DNA of 64,000 nucleotides from CALMFQ01 sp964495595 (lineage in GTDB: Bacteria; Pseudomonadota; Gammaproteobacteria; Burkholderiales; SCOH01), in the NCBI GenBank assembly GCA_964495595.1, contig CAZBWH010000001.1:1-64000 (forward strand). The letters run 5' to 3'. Below are positions 55,187-63,493 of this stretch, one piece after another. The notes below the pieces were generated by a model, which had not been told where the DNA came from, made no database searches, and worked only from the letters and a program-made list of their open reading frames with translations. Every line of letters begins with the position of its first letter. Position 1 is the first letter of the stretch. Made by a program: the position numbers and the translations under genes.

Positions 55187-56398
55187 ATGAATACCTTCAG
55201 CAAGCTGTGCTGTGCCGCTGCGCTCGGCTTATCCTCCCTCACCTCACTGGCCGCCAACAGCGACCCGATCGTCCTGATCCATGGCTTCATCGGCTGGGGA
55301 CGCGATGAAATGTTCGGCATGAAATACTGGGGCGGCGGCTTTTCCGGCAGCCGCGACCTGCAGGAAGTGCTGAAAGCCAATGGCACCGAAACCTTTACCG
55401 TCGCAGTCGGCCCGGTCAGCTCGGTATGGGATCGCGCCATTGAAGCCTATTACCAGGTCAAGGGCGGCTGTGTCGATTACGGTGCGGCCCACGCCGCACG
55501 CCACGGCCACGCCCGTTATGGCCGGTGTTATACCGCACATTATCCGCAGTGGGACGACAACCATCCGGTGCATTTCGTCACCCACAGCATGGGCGGCCAG
55601 ACCGCCCGGGCGCTGGACACCCTGTTGCGCGACGGCTCGCAGGAAGAACGCGCCGCCAGTGGCGCAGAAGTGGCCGAGCTGTTCAAGGGCGGCAAGAAAT
55701 GGACCCGCAGCATCACCACCGTCTCCACCCCGCATGACGGCACCACCCTGGCCAGCGGCGTGCAATTGCTCAACATTGCCGAAGAAGTCGTCGGTGCCGC
55801 CGCCGCCCTGGCCGGCCTGAACAGCAGCACCGACGTGGCCTACGACTTCAAGCTCGACCAATGGAACCTGCGCCGCAACAGCGGCGAAAGCTTCGGCAGT
55901 TACCTGAATCGGGTAAAATCGTCACCGTTCTGGACCGGCGACCAGAAAGACGTCAGCCTGTGGGATCTGAGCCCGGACGGCGCCAGGGAACTCAACCAGT
56001 GGACCAAAACCTACCCTGACACCTATTACTTCTCGTTCAGCACCGAAGCCACCTACCGCGGCCTGCTCAGCGGCTGGCAATATCCGGAGCTGAGCATGTT
56101 CCTGCCATTCCAGCCGCTGGCCATGTTCATGGGCACCTACACCCGCAAACAGCCGGGCAAAGTCATCATCGACAGCAGCTGGTGGCAGAACGACGGCATC
56201 GTCAACACCCGCAGCATGCGCGCCCCCGCCGGCCACCCCTGGGTCAACTTCAACGGCACCCCGGCCAAGGGCAGCTGGAACCACATCGGGCTGTACAACA
56301 GCTGGGATCACTTTGATATCCAGGGCCTGTTCTGCGTCACCTGCAACATCAACCCGATCCACATCCAGCACGCCAATCGTCTGAAAGCGCTGAACTGA
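55187..56398 (+). CDS. Secreted triacylglycerol lipase (family I.5/I.6-like)
   Basis: A 403-aa protein with a signal peptide (KLCCAAALGLSSLTSLAA). The alpha/beta-hydrolase core resembles Geobacillus/Staphylococcus lipases: DPIVLIHGFIGWGRDEMFGMKYWGG (oxyanion region), nucleophile elbow FVTHSMGGQTARALDTLL with catalytic Ser, acidic residue in WWQNDGIVNTRS, and the catalytic His in NSWDHFDIQG. Substrate would be acylglycerols outside the cell. GGAGACC precedes the ATG, and a strong terminator follows the stop by 8 bp, so it is transcribed alone. This subgroup is better known from Gram-positives. Confidence 0.9.
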   Translation: MNTFSKLCCAAALGLSSLTSLAANSDPIVLIHGFIGWGRDEMFGMKYWGGGFSGSRDLQEVLKANGTETFTVAVGPVSSVWDRAIEAYYQVKGGCVDYGAAHAARHGHARYGRCYTAHYPQWDDNHPVHFVTHSMGGQTARALDTLLRDGSQEERAASGAEVAELFKGGKKWTRSITTVSTPHDGTTLASGVQLLNIAEEVVGAAAALAGLNSSTDVAYDFKLDQWNLRRNSGESFGSYLNRVKSSPFWTGDQKDVSLWDLSPDGARELNQWTKTYPDTYYFSFSTEATYRGLLSGWQYPELSMFLPFQPLAMFMGTYTRKQPGKVIIDSSWWQNDGIVNTRSMRAPAGHPWVNFNGTPAKGSWNHIGLYNSWDHFDIQGLFCVTCNINPIHIQHANRLKALN

Positions 56399-56405
56399 AC
56401 CACCG

Positions 56406-56429
56406 ACCGGCCGCAAGGCCGGTTTTTTC
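56406..56429 (+). terminator. Rho-independent terminator of the lipase gene
   Basis: ACCGGCC-GCAA-GGCCGGT is a perfect seven-pair stem with a GCAA loop, followed by TTTTTC. Confidence 0.9.
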
Positions 56430-56604
56430 ATCAGGCCAAGCGGGCAGCCCATGCCCCCTGTATCGGGCTACGGGTTACGTCCCTGCATTTTCTCTTGCCC
56501 CTTTTGCCCTGAATATCTGCAAGCGCTCGACATCAACGGTCAGGTATATATTGCGCTGACCAGGCGGCTCTGACCATAAATCAAGCGGGCATCACGCCGA
56601 TAAA
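56430..56604. other. Intergenic segment without recognised features
   Basis: Short frames only, none with a ribosome site or recognisable sequence. The segment is less GC-rich than its surroundings and adjoins the decayed small genes at 56605-56942, so it may be part of the same remnant. Confidence 0.3.
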
Positions 56605-56799
56605 CTAACCAAGACGACACCGCAGCCGAGACCGCATTGTTTCCCGATACCCTAAACCGCCGAGGGTGTCCGCATACCTGCACGCCTTGTTGGCCAGAAA
56701 CAAGGCTTCGGCGCAGGTGAGCCTGCTGGAGCGAACCAGCAGGTTGACCTGCTTGTCGTAACCAATGATCAGCACGTCTTCAAACTCGGCTTCATCCAT
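56605..56799 (-). CDS. Small phage-type conserved protein, second half (64 aa) or overlapping gene
   Basis: A 64-aa frame starting MDEAEFEDVLIIGYDKQVNL, with VRSSRLTCAEALFLANKACRYA. The pattern VLI(I/V)GYD..G....SS....A.. ALFL resembles small proteins found in prophages that often accompany terminase or replication genes. Its ATG lies inside the preceding frame, 31 bp before that frame's stop. It is either a separate overlapping gene or the downstream half of one gene split by a single-base frameshift near 56808. Confidence 0.4.
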   Translation of the reverse strand: MDEAEFEDVLIIGYDKQVNLLVRSSRLTCAEALFLANKACRYADTLGGLGYRETMRSRLRCRLG

Positions 56800-56942
56800 T
56801 GCGCTCTGCAGCGCTTGTTCAGCGTGTCCACCTTGCGGAATACCGGCTGCCCGTCCATGTCCAGTTCCAGCGCCTGCAGGCGTGACGGCACGATGCGGAT
56901 AATTGGGTAATCGTCCGGGGTGATGTTCTCTTCCAGCCCCAT
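56769..56942 (-). CDS. Small protein, first half (57 aa) of a possibly frameshifted gene
   Basis: MGLEENITPDDYPIIRIVPS followed by RLQALELDMDGQPVFRKVDT, then a short tail that looks out of frame (..RCRAQWMKPSLKTC). Adding one base after ..LNKR restores ..LQSAMDEAEFEDVLIIGYD and continues into the next frame, giving a ~120-aa protein. So either a frameshift mutation or a programmed or overlapping arrangement is present. No function is recognised. Confidence 0.4.
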   Translation of the reverse strand: MGLEENITPDDYPIIRIVPSRLQALELDMDGQPVFRKVDTLNKRCRAQWMKPSLKTC

Positions 56943-57023
56943 TGCAGCTTTCCGGGGCGAGAGAGGGAGCGACAACCGTGGCGTGTCCGCAGTGGGCTGG
57001 GCGACTTGCCTTTGCCGATACCC

Positions 57024-57758
57024 TCAGGGTTGCGGCAGGGGGTGTTGTTTGAGCTTCAACCGGGCCAGGCCGCGATTGAATGCCGATCGGCGCGCCTCGC
57101 TTTCGGGTTTTTGTTTGGGGAAGATGACATACAGCGGGCCGCTGTTGATTGCGCGGGGATGCGAGGTGACTTGTGCGGCCTCTTCTGCCGAGAATTGGTT
57201 TTTCAGCAATGCGTCGCCCACGGCCTGCGAAATCAGCGCGGCGTCGATCCGTCCGGCGAGCAATTTGCGCAGGTTGAGTTCGTCGGAGCTGGTGCGCTGT
57301 ACCTGTATGAGCTTGCCCTGCTCTGCCTGGCTGAACGCCTCGCCGTAGGTGTAGCCCAGGGTTGCGCCGAGGCTTTTGCCCTTGAGGTCTGCCAGGTTTT
57401 TCCAGTCGAGGGGGCGGCTCTTGAGATGGAACAGCACTTGCTTTTCCACAAACACTGGCTCGCTGAACAGTACTTCCCGCTCGCGCTCGTCGTTCTTGTA
57501 CCAGCCCACCGAGGCGTCGAGCTGGCCTGTTTTGACGACGTAATAGGCGCGGGCCCAGGGCAGGAACTGGTATTCGATATCGATACCTTCGGCCTTGAAT
57601 GCGTCGGTGACGATGCGGGTTACCAAGCCGTAACCCGGCAGCTCCTTGCCCATGAAGGGGGGCCAGTCGCCATTGCTGATTCGCAGGGTCTGGGCCGCTA
57701 CCGGCGACGGCAGCACCAGCGCGGTCAGCAGGGTCAGTAGTAAACCATCACGCGTCAT
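57024..57758 (-). CDS. Orphan periplasmic solute-binding protein 1 (SBP_bac_3)
   Basis: A 244-aa protein with a signal peptide (GLLLTLLTALVLPSPVAAQ) and a family-3 solute-binding fold: LRISNGDWPPFMGKELPGYG, LVTRIVTDAFKAEGI, FLPWARAYYVVKTGQLDASV, LKGKSLGATLGYTYGEAF. No ABC permease or ATPase genes are adjacent. Such stand-alone PW-R-A-type proteins are common in Chromobacteriaceae and may feed a distant transporter or a sensor. CAAGGAAAACCG precedes the ATG at 57756-57758. Confidence 0.87.
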   Translation of the reverse strand: MTRDGLLLTLLTALVLPSPVAAQTLRISNGDWPPFMGKELPGYGLVTRIVTDAFKAEGIDIEYQFLPWARAYYVVKTGQLDASVGWYKNDEREREVLFSEPVFVEKQVLFHLKSRPLDWKNLADLKGKSLGATLGYTYGEAFSQAEQGKLIQVQRTSSDELNLRKLLAGRIDAALISQAVGDALLKNQFSAEEAAQVTSHPRAINSGPLYVIFPKQKPESEARRSAFNRGLARLKLKQHPLPQP

Positions 57759-57928
57759 CGGTTTTCCTTGAATCTGCGGTACGGCAGGGGCGGTGTTTCG
57801 CGCACCCCATGCCGCGGCGGCCTGTCGAACCTGCAACACCGTGGCGGTGCGACCCGTCTGCCAGGCCAGCGGAGCTTGCATTATAGAGCTTGGCAAGCAG
57901 GCGCTGCCGGGCGATAGGCCGGGGTTGC

Positions 57929-57996
57929 GCTGCAAGCGGCCATGAGCGAGGCACCCAGCCTGGCTGCAAGCCAATACTGGCGAGGCCTGCAGGCCG
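57929..57996. repeat. REP-like repeat, family 1, copy E
   Basis: GCTGCAAGCGGCC...GGCTGCAAGCCAATACTGGCGAGGCCTGCAGGCC shares the GCTGCAAGCC, CCAATA(C)TGG and CCTGCAGGCC words of copies A-D but is more diverged. It lies between the two solute-binding protein genes. The rest of the gap (57759-57928) shows nothing clear. Confidence 0.6.
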
Positions 57997-58022
57997 ACAG
58001 GCCATGACTGCGCCGGGCGGGC

Positions 58023-58808
58023 TCAGCGAGCGGATTTCGATCCTTTGACCTGCTGGCTGGCCAACACGATCTGCAAGCCCTGATTGAAGATCCGTGCCAG
58101 CTCGGCCCCCTTTTTGCCTTTTTTGAAGCAGATGAACAGTCCTTTGTGTTCCAGCAGGGAGGGGTTCATCTTCAGTCTGGCGCGCACCTGAGCAAGCGCC
58201 GGGGTAGAAATCAGATAGTCGAATACGTTACGGTCGATGACGGCCAGGTCGATATGCCCGATCGCCAGCTTGAGCAGGTTCCGTTCATCGGTGGTGGCGA
58301 TGTCGGTACGCAGCACCCCGGCGGCGGCCAAGCGATCAAATTCGTCGGTGTTGATGTAGTCCTGAACCACGCCGATCGACACCCCGGACAAGTCTTGCAG
58401 CGTGCGCCAGGTGGTATTCGAATCGGTGCGCTCGGCAAAGCCCAGCGGCCCTTCGCCCAGCGGCTTGGAATAGATGAACTCGGCTGCCGTTGTGGCGGAA
58501 TGGTATTCGGGAAAATAGCCATGGAAGCGGGGGCTGTGCCTGGCCAGATGCACCGCCCTGGACCAGGGATAGAACTCGATGACCAGGGTGTAGCCCATGG
58601 CCTTGAATGCCTGCCTGGCCACTGTGGCCAGCGTCCCCTGCTCCGGAAGGGCCTCGCTGGTGTAGGGAGGCCACTCCAGCGAGCTCAGCACGACCACTCG
58701 CGCATCCGGCGCCGCTGCCACCTCGGCAGCGTGCAGAGGCAGCCCAAGAGCCAGGCAACAGAGCAGCAGATATCGGGCAAACAAGATACGGGCCTCGGAT
58801 TCGATCAC
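58023..58808 (-). CDS. Orphan periplasmic solute-binding protein 2 (SBP_bac_3)
   Basis: A paralogue of the preceding protein (about 261 aa): VVVLSSLEWPPYTSEALPEQ, TVARQAFKAMGYTLVIEFYP and PWSRAVHLARHSPRF share the WPPY, AF..G and PW.RA landmarks. The C-terminal half is less similar. A signal peptide lies at FARYLLLCCLALGLPLHAAE. I prefer the GTG at 58806-58808. An ATG at 58853 and a GTG at 58862 are possible, but they would give a very long leader, and a TACAAT promoter-like box overlaps that ATG. No transporter genes adjoin. Confidence 0.82.
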   Translation of the reverse strand: MIESEARILFARYLLLCCLALGLPLHAAEVAAAPDARVVVLSSLEWPPYTSEALPEQGTLATVARQAFKAMGYTLVIEFYPWSRAVHLARHSPRFHGYFPEYHSATTAAEFIYSKPLGEGPLGFAERTDSNTTWRTLQDLSGVSIGVVQDYINTDEFDRLAAAGVLRTDIATTDERNLLKLAIGHIDLAVIDRNVFDYLISTPALAQVRARLKMNPSLLEHKGLFICFKKGKKGAELARIFNQGLQIVLASQQVKGSKSAR

Positions 58809-58883
58809 GGATGGTTGCGCAGCTGCAGGAATGACGCTCCGCCTACCCTGCATTGTAGCCACGCAGACAGAGGGCCAAAAGCA

Positions 58884-58909
58884 ACGCCGTATCGGGAACG
58901 ATACGGCGT
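58884..58909 (-). terminator. Rho-independent terminator of purB
   Basis: ACGCCGTATC and GATACGGCGT form a perfect ten-pair stem with a six-base loop. On the minus strand it is followed by TGCTTTTGG. It lies 26 bp after the purB stop. Confidence 0.85.
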
Positions 58910-58934
58910 TGGCGGATTCTGGCTCCTCCCTGGA

Positions 58935-60305
58935 TCAGATGCGCCGGGCCAGCTCGGCAGCCTTGCCGGTGTAGGTGTCCGGCGTCAGTTGCAGCAATGC
59001 CTGTTTGGCACTGCCCGGAATCGCCAGCTGGCTGATGAAGGTGTGCAGGTCGTCCTTGCTGATACCACCCTTGCCGCGAGTCAACTCTTTCAGCTGCTCG
59101 TAAGGGTTGGCAATGCCGTAACGGCGCATCACGGTCTGGATCGGCTCGGCCAGCACTTCCCAGTTGGCATCCAGGTCGGCGGCCATGCGCTGCGGATTGG
59201 CTTCCAGCTTGTTCAAGCCGCGCTGCAGGGCAACGTAGCCGAGCATCGAATAGCCGATGGCCACGCCCATATTGCGTAATACGGTCGAGTCGGTCAGATC
59301 GCGCTGCCAGCGGCTGATGGGCAGCTTTTCGGCCAGGTGGCGCAGCAAGGCGTTAGCCATGCCCAGATTGCCTTCGGAGTTCTCGAAGTCGATCGGGTTG
59401 ACCTTGTGCGGCATGGTCGAGCTGCCGACTTCGCCTTTTTTGACTTTCTGTTTGAAGAAACCCAGCGAGATATAACCCCACACGTCGCGATCCAGATCGA
59501 TCAGGATGGTGTTGGCGCGGGCAATCGCGTCGTACAGCTCGGCCATGTAGTCGTGCGGCTCGATCTGGATGGTATAGGGATTGAAGGTCAGGCCCAGGCT
59601 TTCGACAAAACGTTTGGCAAACCCTTCCCAGTCGAATTCCGGGTAGGCCGACAGGTGCGCGTTGTAGTTGCCCACCGCGCCGTTGATCTTGCCCAGCAAT
59701 TCGACTGCGGCGATCTGCTGACGCTGGCGGCGCAGACGGTAGACCACGTTGGCCAGTTCCTTGCCCATGGTAGACGGCGTTGCCGGCTGGCCGTGGGTGC
59801 GACTCATCATGGGTGTATCGGCCAGATCGTGCGCCAGCTCCACCATGCGGTGGATAATCTGATCCAACACAGGCAAGAGCACCTGATCACGGCCGGCTTT
59901 GAGCATCAGCGCGTGGCTGAGGTTATTGATGTCTTCCGAGGTGCAGGCAAAGTGGATGAATTCGCTGGCGGCAAGAACTTCGGCGTTGTCGACAAAGCAG
60001 CGCTTGAGCCAGTATTCGATGGCCTTGACGTCGTGGTTGGTCTCTGCCTCGATCGCCTTGACTTCTGCGGCGTCGGCCTCGTCGAACTCGGCCACCACCC
60101 GATCCAGCTCGGCCAGGGTGGAAGCGGAGAAGGGGGCAATCTCAGCGATCGCGGGCTCGGCGGCCAACGTTTTCAGCCATTCGACTTCGACACGGATGCG
60201 GTTGTGAAACAGGGCATATTCACTGAAAAATGGCCGCAGTCCAGACACTTGCGATTGATAACGGCCATCGAGCGGGGACAGGGCGGTAAGCGCGGACAGG
60301 TTCAT
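58935..60305 (-). CDS. purB: Adenylosuccinate lyase
   Basis: A 456-aa enzyme, exactly the E. coli PurB length, acting at two steps of purine synthesis (SAICAR to AICAR, adenylosuccinate to AMP). The start MNLSALTALSPLDGRYQSQV is typical of this subgroup. The flexible loop signature GSSTMPHKVNPIDFENSEGN and catalytic segment MMSRTHGQPATPSTMGKEL are intact. ATG 60303-60305 is preferred over the ORF start at 60350. A terminator follows. Confidence 0.96.
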   Translation of the reverse strand: MNLSALTALSPLDGRYQSQVSGLRPFFSEYALFHNRIRVEVEWLKTLAAEPAIAEIAPFSASTLAELDRVVAEFDEADAAEVKAIEAETNHDVKAIEYWLKRCFVDNAEVLAASEFIHFACTSEDINNLSHALMLKAGRDQVLLPVLDQIIHRMVELAHDLADTPMMSRTHGQPATPSTMGKELANVVYRLRRQRQQIAAVELLGKINGAVGNYNAHLSAYPEFDWEGFAKRFVESLGLTFNPYTIQIEPHDYMAELYDAIARANTILIDLDRDVWGYISLGFFKQKVKKGEVGSSTMPHKVNPIDFENSEGNLGMANALLRHLAEKLPISRWQRDLTDSTVLRNMGVAIGYSMLGYVALQRGLNKLEANPQRMAADLDANWEVLAEPIQTVMRRYGIANPYEQLKELTRGKGGISKDDLHTFISQLAIPGSAKQALLQLTPDTYTGKAAELARRI

Positions 60306-60386
60306 GAAGCCACCAGCAGACAGAAAAGAAAAAGGGCTGCAGTTTAACACAGCCCCTTGGTCGTTGTTTTGCCGACAGAAAGCAGC

Positions 60387-60902
60387 TTACTGCTTGGTGT
60401 AATTGAGCGTGCCGGTATAGGCCTCGTACTTGAAGGTGCCTTTCATGTACTGCTTGCCGCCGGATTCGGAGACCTTGAGCGTGAACACCGCGCCGTTGGC
60501 ATGCGAGAACACCATCGTGGTCGGGTCTTTGAACTTGCCGGGGGCAAACGGCTCGATCAGGTCGCCAAACGGCGTATCGAGAATCGACGATACGCCGTTG
60601 ATCGTGTCTCCATTGATCGATTTGATTTCAACCACCGCTTTGCCATCGGTGCCGGTGCCGTCCACCACCCATTTGCCCACCCAGGTACCGACATATTTAC
60701 TCTCGGTAGCGGCCGGAGCGGCAGCAGCAGGGGTTGGAGCAGGCGCCGCAACCGGGGCGGGTGCGGGCGCCGGGGTGGCAACCGGGGCGGGCTGCGGCGC
60801 AGCGGGCTCGTAGGCCTCCTTGATCCAGGCGCAACCTGACATGCCAACGGCAACCAGCAGCGCAGTGCCAGTGGTAAAAACACGCGAACGGACTTTGAAC
60901 AT
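60387..60902 (-). CDS. Putative lipoprotein with proline/alanine linker
   Basis: A 171-aa protein: lipobox VAVGMSGCAW (cysteine ~24), then ~45 residues of PAPVA-type repeats. The C-terminal ~95-residue beta domain (YVGTWVGKWVVDGTGTDGKA, YMKGTFKYEAYTGTLNYTK) looks like a small lipocalin-like or calycin-type barrel. AGAGGAGCCACA gives a strong ribosome site for the ATG at 60900-60902. The linker suggests that the domain reaches away from the membrane. Function is unknown. Confidence 0.75.
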   Translation of the reverse strand: MFKVRSRVFTTGTALLVAVGMSGCAWIKEAYEPAAPQPAPVATPAPAPAPVAAPAPTPAAAAPAATESKYVGTWVGKWVVDGTGTDGKAVVEIKSINGDTINGVSSILDTPFGDLIEPFAPGKFKDPTTMVFSHANGAVFTLKVSESGGKQYMKGTFKYEAYTGTLNYTKQ

Positions 60903-60971
60903 TGTGGCTCCTCTAAGGATTATGTGTTGCCAGATCAAACCGAAGGATTATAAGCATATAAATATATGCTG

Positions 60972-61784
60972 TCAGCCCCATTTTACCTGTTGCAGATGCG
61001 CCAGCGACCGGCCCAGAAAACGCTCGCCGATGGTCTGGAAACGCAACGGGATGTCGGTAACGTAGTACTGGTAGTTTGGTAAACCGCGCTGCAGATTGGC
61101 AAGGCCAATTTCAGCCAGCACCTGCGCGGTCTGCTCGGCCATCGCTGCAGCCGAATCCACCAGCTGGATCGCCGGGCCAGCCACTTCGTGCAGCAGCGGC
61201 TTGAGCAGCGGGTAATGGGTGCAGCCCAGCACCAGCGTGTCAATCTGCTCGACGAACACCGGCTTGAGGTATTCCTGCGCAGTCAGCCGCGTCACCGGAT
61301 GATCGAGCCACCCCTCCTCCACCAGCGGCACAAACAACGGGCAGGCTTGCGAGTAGACGCGCACACCGGGGTTCAGGTGATGAATGCTGCGGGCGTAGGC
61401 ATTGGAGTTAATAGTGGTCGGGGTGCCGATCACGCCAACGGCATGGCTGCGGGTCATCGCGACGGCGGTGCGGGCACCGGCTTCGATCACATCCAGCACC
61501 GGCACCTCGCCGGCCCGCTGCTTCACCACGTCGGCGGCCACTGCCGCCATGGTATTGCAGGCGATGATCAGCAGCTTGACCTGTTTTTCCAACAGGAAAT
61601 CGGTGATCTGGCCGGTGAACTGCTTGATGGTATCCACCGATTTGACGCCGTACGGCACCCGGGCGGTGTCACCGAAATAGACGATATCCTCGAACGGCAG
61701 CCGCTCCATCAGCGCCCGCACCACCGTCAGGCCGCCAACGCCGGAATCGAACACCCCGATCGGGTGAGAGGGCTGAGAATCCAT
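60972..61784 (-). CDS. murI: Glutamate racemase
   Basis: A 270-aa enzyme making D-glutamate for peptidoglycan. Motifs are PIGVFDSGVGGLTVVRAL, YFGDTARVPYG, the first catalytic cysteine in LLIIACNTMAAVA and the second in VLGCTHYPLLKP. ATG 61782-61784 is chosen because it precedes the conserved start by seven residues. Upstream, 61785-61912 holds only the gap to queG. Confidence 0.95.
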   Translation of the reverse strand: MDSQPSHPIGVFDSGVGGLTVVRALMERLPFEDIVYFGDTARVPYGVKSVDTIKQFTGQITDFLLEKQVKLLIIACNTMAAVAADVVKQRAGEVPVLDVIEAGARTAVAMTRSHAVGVIGTPTTINSNAYARSIHHLNPGVRVYSQACPLFVPLVEEGWLDHPVTRLTAQEYLKPVFVEQIDTLVLGCTHYPLLKPLLHEVAGPAIQLVDSAAAMAEQTAQVLAEIGLANLQRGLPNYQYYVTDIPLRFQTIGERFLGRSLAHLQQVKWG

Positions 61785-61912
61785 GCATGCTATCCGTTCA
61801 GACAAGGGCCGCCATGATACACGGCGGGGTATCTGCTCACTATAGCCAGCCGTGCTACGTCGAAGCGGGCAAAAAACAGGCAGCAGAACACGATTTGGCC
61901 AGTGGCTTTTTT

Positions 61913-62995
61913 TCAGCAGCGCTCAGTCTGGCGCTGCAATGCCCACTGCACATGCTCACGCACCAGCGGCGAAGGATGGTCGGTACGCGCCTGCAGCGCG
62001 GCAATCACCTCGTCGCTGCAGCGGGCGTTACCCAAGCCCACCGCGATATTGCGCAGCCAGCGCTCGTGGCCGATCCGGTAGATCGGCGTGCCAGCCAGCC
62101 GCTGCTGGAATTCGGCCTCGCTCCAGCCGAACAGCTCGACCAGGCTGGCCCGGTCCAGCCCGTTGCGCACGGCAAAATCCGGCTCGTCAGTCTGGCGGGC
62201 AAAGCGGTTCCACGGGCACACCAGCTGGCAATCGTCGCAGCCGTAGACACGGTTGCCGATCAATGGCCGCAGCTCGACCGGGATGCTGTCGTGCAATTCG
62301 ATCGTCAGATAGGAAATACAGCGCCGCGCATCGATCCGGTACGGCGCGACGATGGCGCCGGTCGGGCAGATGTCGACGCAGCGGGTACAGTGGCCGCAAT
62401 GGCCGCTTTCGGCGGGGTCGGGCGGCAGCGGCAGGTCGGTGAAGATTTCGCCGAGAAAAAAGAACGAGCCGTCATTGCGGTTGAGCAGCAGCGAATGCTT
62501 GCCGCGCCAGCCCTGACGGGTGCGCGAAGCCAGCTCGACTTCCAGTGTCGGCGCCGAATCGGTAAACACCCGGTAGCCGAACGGGCCGACGGCACCAGCG
62601 ATGCGCTCGGCCAGCTGCTGCAGCCGGCTGCGCAATACCTTGTGGTAATCGCGCCCCAGTGCGTAGCGCGAGACGTAAGCGGTCTGGCCGTCGTCGAGCA
62701 GCGCCAGCGCCTGGCCGGGGTCCGAGGCCAGATAATTCATCCGCAGCGAGATCACCGACAGCGTGCCCGGCACCAACTCAGCCGGGCGCGCCCGTTTCAG
62801 GCCGTGTTTTGCCATATAATCCATCGCACCGTGCATGCCGGCGGCCAGCCAGTCGAGCAAGCCCTGCTCGGCGCTGGACAGGTCGATACCGGCCACGCTG
62901 GCGGCAGAAAACCCCGCCTCGCACGCCCAGCGGTGGATATCGTTTTTCAGCGCCTGCCAGTCCGTGCCGGGCGCATCAGGAGTCTTGTCATGCAT
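61913..62995 (-). CDS. queG: Epoxyqueuosine reductase QueG
   Basis: A 360-aa cobalamin- and iron-sulfur-dependent enzyme performing the last step of queuosine synthesis in tRNA. A ferredoxin-like part has two 4Fe-4S motifs (CGHCTRCVDICPTGAI and CDDCQLVCPWN), the N-terminal domain has HGAMDYMAKH and the catalytic aspartate region FTDSAPTLE, and the tail has HEAT-like repeats. The ATG at 62993-62995 overlaps the start of divergent tsaE, so promoters must lie within the opposing gene. Confidence 0.95.
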   Translation of the reverse strand: MHDKTPDAPGTDWQALKNDIHRWACEAGFSAASVAGIDLSSAEQGLLDWLAAGMHGAMDYMAKHGLKRARPAELVPGTLSVISLRMNYLASDPGQALALLDDGQTAYVSRYALGRDYHKVLRSRLQQLAERIAGAVGPFGYRVFTDSAPTLEVELASRTRQGWRGKHSLLLNRNDGSFFFLGEIFTDLPLPPDPAESGHCGHCTRCVDICPTGAIVAPYRIDARRCISYLTIELHDSIPVELRPLIGNRVYGCDDCQLVCPWNRFARQTDEPDFAVRNGLDRASLVELFGWSEAEFQQRLAGTPIYRIGHERWLRNIAVGLGNARCSDEVIAALQARTDHPSPLVREHVQWALQRQTERC

Positions 62996-63493
62996 GCAGC
63001 CGATGATACTGCCGGTGGCCCGGCCTGCCTACTCACCCTGGCCGACGAGTCCGCCACCCTTGCCCTGGGCGCCCTGCTGGCGCGCACGCTGCGGCCGGGG
63101 CTGGTCATTTTCCTGCAAGGAGATCTGGGCGCCGGGAAAACCACCCTCACCCGCGGTCTGCTGCGCGGGCTGGGCTACGCCGGCCGGGTCAAAAGCCCGA
63201 CCTACACGCTGGTTGAACCTTACACCATTTCTAACTTATACTTATATCACTTTGATTTGTATAGATTCAACAACCCGTACGAATGGGAAGAAGCCGGCTT
63301 TCACGAGCACTTCAACCCCACGTCGGTTTGCCTGATCGAATGGCCGGAAAAGGCAGCGGTCCTACTGCCCAAACCCGACCTGTGCATCAGGCTGGCTGAC
63401 AGCGGTACGGGCCGTCAGGTGGAAATCAGCGCAGCAAGCGAGGCAGGCCAATCATGTTTGACGAATCTGACAAGACAACTCCCCGAACCCTGA
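62990..63493 (+). CDS. tsaE: tRNA threonylcarbamoyladenosine biosynthesis ATPase TsaE
   Basis: A 167-aa P-loop protein of the TsaBDE complex that makes t6A37 in tRNA. Walker A is FLQGDLGAGKTTLTRGLLRGLG, then KSPTYTLVEPY with the conserved switch threonine, FDLYRF and CLIEWPEKA. ATG 62990 is the only good start before the conserved LADESATLALG. The gene overlaps amiC by 40 bp, the usual tsaE-amiC pairing. Confidence 0.94.
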   Translation: MHAADDTAGGPACLLTLADESATLALGALLARTLRPGLVIFLQGDLGAGKTTLTRGLLRGLGYAGRVKSPTYTLVEPYTISNLYLYHFDLYRFNNPYEWEEAGFHEHFNPTSVCLIEWPEKAAVLLPKPDLCIRLADSGTGRQVEISAASEAGQSCLTNLTRQLPEP

